Shown piece after piece: positions 56,910 to 64,000 of a stretch of DNA of 64,000 nt. The number at the start of each line of letters is the position of its first letter. Position 1 is the first letter of the stretch. Made by a program: the position numbers and the translations under genes. The notes under the pieces are model-generated. The model did not search any database and had not been told where the DNA came from. It saw only the letters and a list, made by a program, of their open reading frames with translations. Origin of the DNA: an uncultured beta proteobacterium (GTDB lineage: Bacteria > Pseudomonadota > Gammaproteobacteria > Burkholderiales > Burkholderiaceae_C); contig CAIKLM010000086.1 in the NCBI GenBank assembly GCA_903828235.1, positions 1 through 64,000 on the forward strand, given 5' to 3'.

Positions 56910-57710
56910 TCACGCGCCCGCCATCCGGCCGAGCCACTCCCGCAGCGCCATGCGCACGAGTTCGAAGCCGCGGTCGGTGGGCACCCAGTCCATGGCCACG
57001 TAGGGGCCGCGCGCCGGCATGCCCATGGGGGCCGGCACCAGCTTCATGCCGTGCGGCGCCATCTCGCGCTCGAAGTGGCCGCGGGCTCGCGTCATGTGGT
57101 AGTGGTGGGTGACGAGCACGATCTGCTCGACGCCGGCGGCCCTCAGCATGGCGACGCTGGCCCGGGCGTTCTCGCGGGTGTCGCGCGACTGGCCTTCCGT
57201 CCAGCGCAGCTTGACGCCGAACTCCTGCTCGGCCGTGCGGGCGGCGATCTCGGCCTCGGCGGGCCCTGGGGCGGCTTCGTGACCGACGCCGCCGCTAAAC
57301 AGCAGCGGCAGCTGCGTGCCGCGCGCCAGCCAGATGCCATAGCGCAGGCGCTCGATGCCGCGCTCGTTTAGCGTGGAAAGGCCGTATTCCGGGGCGAGCG
57401 CCCGGCGGCCGCCCCCCAGCACCACGATGGCCGTCTTCGGAGCCTTTCGCAGCTCGGCCACCTCGCGCTCGATCAGCGCCGGGGGTGGCCGCGTCAGCTC
57501 TCGCACCAGCACCGTGCCCAGGGCGACCGTGGCACCGAACCACAGCCCCAGCACGCCCAGCAAGATCAGCAGCCAGGCCAGCAGCCGGCGCTGGAACATG
57601 AGCCGCGCGCCCACCAGCACCAGCAGCAGCAGCGGCACGGGCGGCAGCAGCAGCGCCGTGATCCACGGCTTCCAGGACTCGATGCCCAGGGTGAAGAGGA
57701 GTTCGTTCAT
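56910..57710 (-). CDS. YdcF family (DUF218) membrane protein
   Basis: TAIVVLGGGRRA...LLFSGGVG, VLVTHHYHMTRARGHFER. Confidence 0.9.
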   Translation of the reverse strand: MNELLFTLGIESWKPWITALLLPPVPLLLLVLVGARLMFQRRLLAWLLILLGVLGLWFGATVALGTVLVRELTRPPPALIEREVAELRKAPKTAIVVLGGGRRALAPEYGLSTLNERGIERLRYGIWLARGTQLPLLFSGGVGHEAAPGPAEAEIAARTAEQEFGVKLRWTEGQSRDTRENARASVAMLRAAGVEQIVLVTHHYHMTRARGHFEREMAPHGMKLVPAPMGMPARGPYVAMDWVPTDRGFELVRMALREWLGRMAGA

Positions 57711-57793
57711 GGTGGGGCGTCGCCGCCGGCTACAGTCCGCGAAGTGTAAGGACGCGACACGGGGAGCCCCGCCCCCCAGCACACCAGGCTTCG

Positions 57794-58360
57794 ATGAACT
57801 CACACATGCTCACCACGCCGGCCCGCATCACGCTCGGTGGAGGCTGCTTCTGGTGCCTCGAGGCGGTCTACGAGCTCGTCGATGGCGTCACCGCCGTCGA
57901 GAGCGGCTACTGCAACGGCCACGTCCGCAACCCCAGCTACGAGCAGGTGTGCAGCGGCGACACCGGCCATGCCGAGGTGGTGCAGCTCAGCTACGACCCG
58001 GCGCGCATCAGCCTGCGCGAGTTGCTGGAGATCTTCTTCGTCATCCACGATCCCACGACGCTGAACCGCCAGGGCAACGACGTCGGCACCCAGTACCGCA
58101 GCGGCATCTACGTCGAGGGCCCCGACCAGGAGGCCGTGGCGCGCGAGGTGGTCGCCGAGGTGCAGGCGGCGCTGTCGGCACGTGGTGCCGGGCGCGTGGT
58201 GACCGAGATCGCACCGCTGGCCAACTACTCGCGTGCCGAGGAGTACCACCAGCACTACTTTGCCCGGCACCCGGGCCAGGGCTACTGCGCCTTTGTGGTG
58301 GCGCCCAAGGTCGAGAAGTTCCGGCGTACCTTCGCGTCGCGCGTGCGGCGCGAGGGCTGA
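57794..58360 (+). CDS. msrA: Peptide-methionine (S)-S-oxide reductase
   Basis: GGGCFWCLEAVYE, GYCNGHVRNPSYEQVCSGDTGHAEVV. Confidence 0.95.
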   Translation: MNSHMLTTPARITLGGGCFWCLEAVYELVDGVTAVESGYCNGHVRNPSYEQVCSGDTGHAEVVQLSYDPARISLRELLEIFFVIHDPTTLNRQGNDVGTQYRSGIYVEGPDQEAVAREVVAEVQAALSARGAGRVVTEIAPLANYSRAEEYHQHYFARHPGQGYCAFVVAPKVEKFRRTFASRVRREG

Positions 58361-58371
58361 AGGCGGCGGCG

Positions 58372-58722
58372 CTACAGCAGCACGAAGCCGCTGGGCTCGT
58401 CCAGCTCGGGAAACACCGAGTCCAGGCCGCGCCGCAGGCGCTGGCGCCGGTGGCGCACCTGCGGATCGGCTCCGGCCAGCGCCGCGAAGGCCGGTGCGCG
58501 CAGCAGCCACAGGTCCACCGGCTCCTCGGCGGCACGCACCTGCGTCAGCAGCCACTCGACGCCGGCCAGGCCGTCGAGCGCGTGCATGAAGGTCCGCTTG
58601 AGGTCGACGAAGGCCCGGCGGGCCGCGGCGCGGGCCTGGCGGTCGTGCGGGAGGCCGGAGAGGTCGGGCTTGCCCAGTCCGGCGAGTGCCGGTCCGAACT
58701 GGCGGGGTGCGATGGTGTGCAT
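58372..58722 (-). CDS. Hypothetical protein
   Basis: MHTIAPRQFGPALAGLGKPDLSGLPHDRQARAAARRAF...; follows the next minus-strand ORF. Confidence 0.5.
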   Translation of the reverse strand: MHTIAPRQFGPALAGLGKPDLSGLPHDRQARAAARRAFVDLKRTFMHALDGLAGVEWLLTQVRAAEEPVDLWLLRAPAFAALAGADPQVRHRRQRLRRGLDSVFPELDEPSGFVLL

Positions 58723-58733
58723 GGCGGCGTCCC

Positions 58734-59189
58734 CTACAGCGGTGCGAACTGCGAGCGCGGGGCGCGCGTCGGGAAGTGCTGGTTGATGAGCAGCAGCCTC
58801 GCCTCGGCCTCGCCCTGGCTGTGGGCCAGCGCGACGGTGTTGTAGACATCGCTGCGCAGGTGCCACAGCTCGCGCAGCGAGTGCGCCTGCTGCACGCGCC
58901 AGCGCAGCTGCTCGGCGGCCACGCCGTCGAGGTCGGCCAGCGAGGCCCCGAACTCGCGCTTGACCTGGCCCAGGCGGTTGGGCGGCGGCGCCTGCACCTG
59001 CGGTGCCGGGGCCAGCAGCCAGAACATCAGCCGGTGCCAGCACCGCCCCAGCGTGCCGCCCGACACCGGCGCGAAGTACACCAGCGACGGCGGCATGCAC
59101 TCGGTGCGCGGCATCGTGGCCGTGCTCGGCGCGGCGCGCGCCCGCGTCGGGCGCGGGGAGGGGGTGCGGAAGTGCAGCAGCGTCGACAT
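58734..59189 (-). CDS. Hypothetical protein
   Basis: MSTLLHFRTPSPRPTRARAAPS...LWHLRSDVYNTVALAHSQGEAEARLLLINQHFP. Confidence 0.5.
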   Translation of the reverse strand: MSTLLHFRTPSPRPTRARAAPSTATMPRTECMPPSLVYFAPVSGGTLGRCWHRLMFWLLAPAPQVQAPPPNRLGQVKREFGASLADLDGVAAEQLRWRVQQAHSLRELWHLRSDVYNTVALAHSQGEAEARLLLINQHFPTRAPRSQFAPL

Positions 59190-59270
59190 GGTGGAGGTAT
59201 CGGACACGGAAACGGGTTCTGAAGCCTGATCTTGTCGCCCCGGCGCCCGGCCCGATGGGGCGAACAACGG

Positions 59271-59314
59271 GGGCTTGCCTGCCCAGATCCGCGCCCCGGG
59301 GTGCGGGCAAGCCC
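59271..59314. repeat. Inverted repeat GGGCTTGCC...GGCAAGCCC between divergent genes
   Basis: 9-bp arms at 59271-59279 and 59306-59314. Confidence 0.5.
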
Positions 59315-59375
59315 GGGGCGGGTCTGCGCTGCCGCGCGGCGACACTGCCGGCTCCCGAACCCGCCCCGTGCACCG

Positions 59376-61817
59376 ATGCGCTGGATCCGCCGCGGCCTGG
59401 CCGCGATCGCGCTGCTGACCCTGCTGGCTGCCCTGGCGCTGGGCCTGTACGCCTGGCAGACGTTGCCGGCCCACGACGGCACCCTGGTGCTGCCCGGCGC
59501 GCGCGGCGACATCCGCATCGAGCGCGATGCCCACGGCATCCCCACCATCGTGGCCGCCGATCCGCTGGACGCCGTGTACGGCCTGGGCGTGGTGCACGCG
59601 CAGGACCGCCTGTGGCAGTTGGAGACGCACCGCCGCATCGGCGCCGGCCGCACGGCCGAGGCCTTCGGCCCCGCGGCGCTGGATGCCGACCGCTTCCTGC
59701 GTGCGCTGGGCGTGCGCCGTGCCGCCGAGGCGCAGTGGGCGCAGGCCGGCCCCGCGACGCGGCAGGTCGTGGAGGCCTACGCCGCCGGCATCAACGCCGT
59801 CGTGGCCCGCGGCGGGCAGGCGCGCGCGCCGGAGTTCCTGCTGCTGGGGCTGCAGCCCGGCCGATGGGAGCCGGCCGACACCTTCGCCTGGGCCATCATG
59901 ATGGCCTGGGACCTGGGCGGGAACTGGAACACCGAGTTGCTGCGCCTGCGCCTGGCGCTGAAGCTGCCGGTGGACCGCATCGAGCAGCTGCTGCCCCCGT
60001 ACCCGGGCGACGCCGTGCCGGCCACGGCCGACTACGCGGCGCTGTACCGCTCGCTCGGCCTCGGCCCCGAGCGAGTGGCCGCCCTGACGCAGGGCTTCGA
60101 CGCCGCGCCGCCCTCGGGCGTGGAGGGCGTGGGCAGCAACAACTGGGTGCTGTCGGGCTCGCGCACCACCACGGGGGCACCGCTGCTGGCCAACGACCCC
60201 CACCTCAAGCTCAGCGCGCCGGCGCTGTGGTACTTCGCGCGGCTGAAGGCGCCGGGGCTGGACGTGGCCGGCGCCACGATGCCGGGGCTGCCCTTCGTGG
60301 TGCTGGGGCAGAACGCGGACATCGCCTGGGGCTTCACCAACACCGGCCCGGACGTGCAGGACCTGTACCTCGAGCAGACCGACCCGGCCGACCCGAACCG
60401 CGTGCGCACGCCCGGCGGCTTCGCGCCGCTGGAAGTGGTGCAGGACCGCATCGGCGTCAAGGGCGGGGCCGACGTGCCCATCACCGTGCGGCGGTCGCGC
60501 CACGGCCCGGTCGTCAGCGACGCGGGCGGCATGGGCGACGTGCTGGGCCCCGCGGGGGCGGGCGTCGCGGCAGGCCGCCCCGGCTACCTGCTGGCCCTGC
60601 GCTGGACGGCGCTGGACGCCGACAGCGATCCCGTGGCGGTGGGCCTGGCGGTGCAGCAGGCGCGCAGCGTCGACGGCTTCTTCGCTGCCACGCGGGGGCT
60701 GGTGGCGCCGATGCAGAACATGGTGGTGGCCGACCGCGCCGGCCGCATCGGCGTCATCTCACCCGGCCGGGTGCCGCTGCGCGGCCCCGACAACGACCTC
60801 GGCGGGCGCGTGCCCGCGCCGGGCTGGGACGCGCGCTACAAATGGGCGGGGTTCATCCCGGCTGACCAGACTCCGCGCCGCCGCGACCCGGCCGTCGGCT
60901 GGATCGCCACCGCCAACCAGCGCATCACCGAGCCGGGCTACCCGCACCACCTGACGCACGAGTGGGCCTTGCCCTATCGCCAGCAGCGCATCGAGCAGGT
61001 GCTGGAGTCCCGGCCCAGGCACTCGCTGCAGGACCTCGCCGCGCTGCAGATGGACCAGCGCTCGCTGGCCATGGCCCGGCTGCTGCCGTGGCTGAAGCGC
61101 GCCGAGTCGGCCCACCCGCTGGCCGCGGCGGCCAAGGCGCAGCTCGAGGGCTTCGAGGCCGACATGGCCGCCGACCGGCCCGCGCCGCTGATCGCCTGGG
61201 CCTGGCAGCGCCAACTGGCGCGCGCGATCTTTGCCGACGACGCCGGCGAGGCCTTGTGGGACAAGAGCCTGGCCGGCCGCACCTTCCAGGACGCGCTCGA
61301 AGGCGTGCTGGCGCGCGACGACGCCAGCTGGTGCGACGACCGCGGCACGCCGGCGGCCGAGACCTGCGCGCAGCAGGCCGGGCTGGCGCTGACGCGCGCC
61401 CTTGACGAGCTGGCCGCGCGCCACGGCCCCGACGTCGCGGCTTGGCGCTGGGGCCAGGCGCACGTGGCGCGCTCCGAGCACCGGCCCTTCAGCCGCGTGC
61501 CGGTGCTGAACCGGCTGTTCGAGCTGCGCGCGCCCGTGGGCGGCGACACGCACACCGTCCAGGCCATGCGCGTGGTGCTGCGGCCCGACAAGCTGACCGG
61601 CGACCTCTACCACGTGGACCACTCCGCAAGCCTGCGCGCGGTGTACGACCTGGCCGACCGCAGCCGATCGGGCGTGATGCACTCCACCGGGCAGAGCGGC
61701 ATCGTGTTCTCGCCGCGCTACCGCGACCAGGTGGGCCCCTGGACGCGCGGCGAGCTGTTGCCGCTGTGGCCGCAAGGCGCGCCGAGCACGACGCTGACGG
61801 TGCAACCCGCGCGCTGA
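59376..61817 (+). CDS. Penicillin acylase family (Ntn-hydrolase) protein
   Basis: RDAHGIPTIVA, GVVHAQDRLWQLETHRRIGAGR, nucleophile GSNNWVLSG (Ser codon 60135-60137). Confidence 0.93.
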   Translation: MRWIRRGLAAIALLTLLAALALGLYAWQTLPAHDGTLVLPGARGDIRIERDAHGIPTIVAADPLDAVYGLGVVHAQDRLWQLETHRRIGAGRTAEAFGPAALDADRFLRALGVRRAAEAQWAQAGPATRQVVEAYAAGINAVVARGGQARAPEFLLLGLQPGRWEPADTFAWAIMMAWDLGGNWNTELLRLRLALKLPVDRIEQLLPPYPGDAVPATADYAALYRSLGLGPERVAALTQGFDAAPPSGVEGVGSNNWVLSGSRTTTGAPLLANDPHLKLSAPALWYFARLKAPGLDVAGATMPGLPFVVLGQNADIAWGFTNTGPDVQDLYLEQTDPADPNRVRTPGGFAPLEVVQDRIGVKGGADVPITVRRSRHGPVVSDAGGMGDVLGPAGAGVAAGRPGYLLALRWTALDADSDPVAVGLAVQQARSVDGFFAATRGLVAPMQNMVVADRAGRIGVISPGRVPLRGPDNDLGGRVPAPGWDARYKWAGFIPADQTPRRRDPAVGWIATANQRITEPGYPHHLTHEWALPYRQQRIEQVLESRPRHSLQDLAALQMDQRSLAMARLLPWLKRAESAHPLAAAAKAQLEGFEADMAADRPAPLIAWAWQRQLARAIFADDAGEALWDKSLAGRTFQDALEGVLARDDASWCDDRGTPAAETCAQQAGLALTRALDELAARHGPDVAAWRWGQAHVARSEHRPFSRVPVLNRLFELRAPVGGDTHTVQAMRVVLRPDKLTGDLYHVDHSASLRAVYDLADRSRSGVMHSTGQSGIVFSPRYRDQVGPWTRGELLPLWPQGAPSTTLTVQPAR

Positions 61818-61850
61818 GGCGCGGCGCCGGGCTGGCGCGCGCCTGCGCGG

Positions 61851-62234
61851 CTACAGCACGCCGTAGCGCTGCTTGCGCTCGGCCGTGAAGGCCCACCAGG
61901 GCTGGGCCGGGCCGCCGCGCATGAAGGCGCAGGCGGCCATGAAGGTGTCGAGCACGCAGGGGTCCTGGCGCCGGCCCGTGGCCTGGGCCAGCGCCTGGTA
62001 CAGCGCCAGCGGGTCGGCCTCGGCCAGCTGCGCCGGGTGGCCGATGCCGATGGCGCGCAGGTCGGCGGCGATGGACGGGCCGATGTTGGGCAGCTGCTCC
62101 AGACGCTGGCACTCGGCCGCGGTGGCCGCCTTGCGCGGCGGCGGGGCCTTGGGCGGGCGGGCCGTGCCGGGCCCGCGGTTCGCGCCCGGCGGGGCGGGCA
62201 AGGGGAGACGGGGAGCCAGCACGGCGCGCCTCAC
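61851..62234 (-). CDS. Helix-hairpin-helix (Cdd1/pathogenicity-locus-like) protein, GTG start overlapping the lexA stop
   Basis: [42 protein letters not shown] 4-nt overlap. Confidence 0.8.
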   Translation of the reverse strand: MRRAVLAPRLPLPAPPGANRGPGTARPPKAPPPRKAATAAECQRLEQLPNIGPSIAADLRAIGIGHPAQLAEADPLALYQALAQATGRRQDPCVLDTFMAACAFMRGGPAQPWWAFTAERKQRYGVL

Positions 62235-62920
62235 ATCAGCATGGTGTTGCGGATGAGGCCCACCGCGATGCCCTCAAGCTCGAAGTCGGCCGTGTCGGGC
62301 GGCACGTGGATGGTCTCGAAGTCCGGGTTCTCGGGGATCAGCTCGATGCCCTTGCTGGTGCGGCGCAGGCGCTTGACGGTGACCTCGTCGCCCAGGCGCG
62401 CAACCACGATCTGCCCGTTCTTGGCGTCCTTCGCCTTCTGCACGGCGAGCAGGTCGCCGTCGAGGATGCCGGCGTCGCGCATGCTCATGCCGCGCACCTT
62501 GAGCAGGTAGTCGGGCCGGCGCGCCCACATCGAGGCTTCCATCAGGAAGCTGGTGTCCACGTGTTCCTGGGCCAGGATGGGACTGCCGGCGGCCACGCGG
62601 CCCACCAGCGGCAGCGTGAGCTGCGCGATGGCCGGCAGCGGCAGCATGTACTGCTTGCCGATGCCGTCGAGCCTGGCCTGGGCGAGCGCGCGCAGCGTGT
62701 CAGACTTCAGCCGGATGCCGCGCGAGGTGCCGCCCACAAGTTCGATGACGCCCTTGCGCGCCAGGGCCTGCAGGTGCTCTTCGGCGGCGTTGGCCGACTT
62801 GAAGCCGAGTTCGGCGGCGATCTCGGCCCGCGTGGGCGGGGCGCCGGTACGCTCGATGGCGCTTTGCACGAGATCGAGGATCTGCTGCTGGCGGGGGGTG
62901 AGCTTGGGGCTGTCTTGCAT
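62231..62920 (-). CDS. lexA: LexA repressor
   Basis: [45 protein letters not shown]24 protease region [21 protein letters not shown]. Confidence 0.95.
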   Translation of the reverse strand: MQDSPKLTPRQQQILDLVQSAIERTGAPPTRAEIAAELGFKSANAAEEHLQALARKGVIELVGGTSRGIRLKSDTLRALAQARLDGIGKQYMLPLPAIAQLTLPLVGRVAAGSPILAQEHVDTSFLMEASMWARRPDYLLKVRGMSMRDAGILDGDLLAVQKAKDAKNGQIVVARLGDEVTVKRLRRTSKGIELIPENPDFETIHVPPDTADFELEGIAVGLIRNTMLM

Positions 62921-62945
62921 GGCGGTGCCCGCGGCGGCGCGCAGG

Positions 62946-62961
62946 CTGTCAATCCATCCAG
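62946..62961. promoter_or_regulatory. LexA-box-like site CTGTCAATCCATCCAG
   Basis: CTG-N10-CAG match 26 nt upstream of the lexA start. Confidence 0.6.
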
Positions 62962-62963
62962 GG

Positions 62964-62979
62964 CTGTAGTTTCATCCAG
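62964..62979. promoter_or_regulatory. LexA-box-like site CTGTAGTTTCATCCAG
   Basis: Second CTG-N10-CAG match, 18 bp from the first; 10 nt before the asparaginase ATG. Confidence 0.6.
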
Positions 62980-62989
62980 AAAGACGAAT

Positions 62990-63940
62990 ATGCCAAGTGC
63001 GGATTCCCTCGTCGTGGTCATCGGCACCGGCGGCACCATCGCCGGCGCCGCCACGCGCCCCGGCGCCCACCTGGGCTACCAGGCCGGCGCGCTGGCTGCG
63101 CAGGCCCTGGTGGACGCCGTGCCGGCGCTGGCCGGCCGCGCCATCGAGGCGCACTCGCTCGCCCAGATCGACAGCAGCGACATGGACCACGCCACCTGGG
63201 TGGCCCTGGCGCGCGCCGTGGCGGCGCACCTGGCGCGGCCAGAGGTGGCCGGCGTGGTCGTCACGCACGGCACCGACACGCTGGAGGAGACCGCCGTCTT
63301 CCTGCACCACACCGTGGCGGCGACCAAGCCCGTCGTGATGACCGCGGCCATGCGCCCGGCCACCGCGCCGTCGCCCGACGGCCCGCAGAACCTGCTCGAC
63401 GCCGTGACGCTGGCCGCCACACCCGGCGTGCAGGGCGTGCTGCTGGCCTTCGGCGGCGCCGTGTACGCCGGCACCGAGGTGCGCAAGGTGCACGGCTACC
63501 GGCTCGAGGCCTTCACGGCGGGCGACGCCGGACCGCTGGCGCTTAGGCAGGACGGGCGTCTGCGGGTGTTGCGCGCCTGGCCGATGGTGGGCGGTGACGC
63601 GGTCGCGGCGCTGGCCGTGCCGGTGGCCGACTGGCCGGTGGTGGACATCGTCACCAGCCACGCGGGTGCGCGTGGCGAGGGGCTGGCCGCGCTGGTGGCC
63701 GCCGGTGCGCGCGGCATCGTCATCGCCGGCACGGGCAACGGCAGCGTGCACCACGCGCTGCTGGCGGCGGCCGAGGCGGCGCAGGCGCGGGGCGTGCGCG
63801 TGCGGCGCGCGTCGCGCTGCATGGCCGGCGGGGTGGTCGAGGGCGGGGGCCGCGCAGCCGATGCCCTGCCATCGGCCGGCGACGCCACGCCCGCCCAGGC
63901 GCGCGTGCGCCTGCTGCTGGAACTGCTCCGGTCATCCTGA
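62990..63940 (+). CDS. L-asparaginase/glutaminase family protein
   Basis: VVVIGTGGTIAGAATR, VVTHGTDTLEETAVFL, TAAMRPATAPSPDGPQNLLDAV. Confidence 0.92.
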   Translation: MPSADSLVVVIGTGGTIAGAATRPGAHLGYQAGALAAQALVDAVPALAGRAIEAHSLAQIDSSDMDHATWVALARAVAAHLARPEVAGVVVTHGTDTLEETAVFLHHTVAATKPVVMTAAMRPATAPSPDGPQNLLDAVTLAATPGVQGVLLAFGGAVYAGTEVRKVHGYRLEAFTAGDAGPLALRQDGRLRVLRAWPMVGGDAVAALAVPVADWPVVDIVTSHAGARGEGLAALVAAGARGIVIAGTGNGSVHHALLAAAEAAQARGVRVRRASRCMAGGVVEGGGRAADALPSAGDATPAQARVRLLLELLRSS

Positions 63941-64000
63941 CTTCGACAAGGGGCGCGGGTGCCGTGTGGCCGCTTGTCCGGCACCGACCCGAATCGCCGC

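Noticed and set aside
59271-59314. Inverted repeat considered as a strong regulator operator
   Set aside because: Could equally be a remnant of the GC-rich intergenic element family; no adjacent regulator gene, so listed only as a repeat.
62972-63754. 260-aa minus-strand ORF opposite the asparaginase gene
   Set aside because: His/Arg/Gly-rich antisense shadow; the plus strand encodes a clear asparaginase.

Overview
High-GC chromosomal window, by protein similarity from a betaproteobacterium (Burkholderiales-like; inference). Most of it is ordinary metabolic and housekeeping genes: trpS, purN, a rsmB/NOP2-like methyltransferase, a desaturase, maiA, phaC-phaB, mnmH/selU, glnD, map, purL, msrA, lexA and an asparaginase. 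I saw no rRNA, tRNA, CRISPR array or transposase. The outstanding feature is a two-partner secretion locus at 12.7-37.7 kb. A TpsB/FhaC-type transporter is followed 24 nt later by one uninterrupted 7769-aa TpsA exoprotein. The exoprotein has an N-terminal TPS (haemagglutination activity) domain, 18 copies of a ~280-330 aa beta-repeat arranged in three super-blocks, five YDG/MBG-type repeats, an Ala/Gln-rich linker, and a C-terminal caspase-like (clan CD) peptidase domain with an apparently intact His/Cys dyad (YYAGHG...DSCFSG). A caspase on the far end of a giant secreted filament is the best candidate for an under-described system. Secondary observations include tandem LexA-box-like sites between lexA and a divergent asparaginase gene, vicinal Cys-Cys pairs in a subset of the repeats, a recently duplicated repeat, a compact Rieske dioxygenase operon, and dispersed 3'-end palindromic elements.
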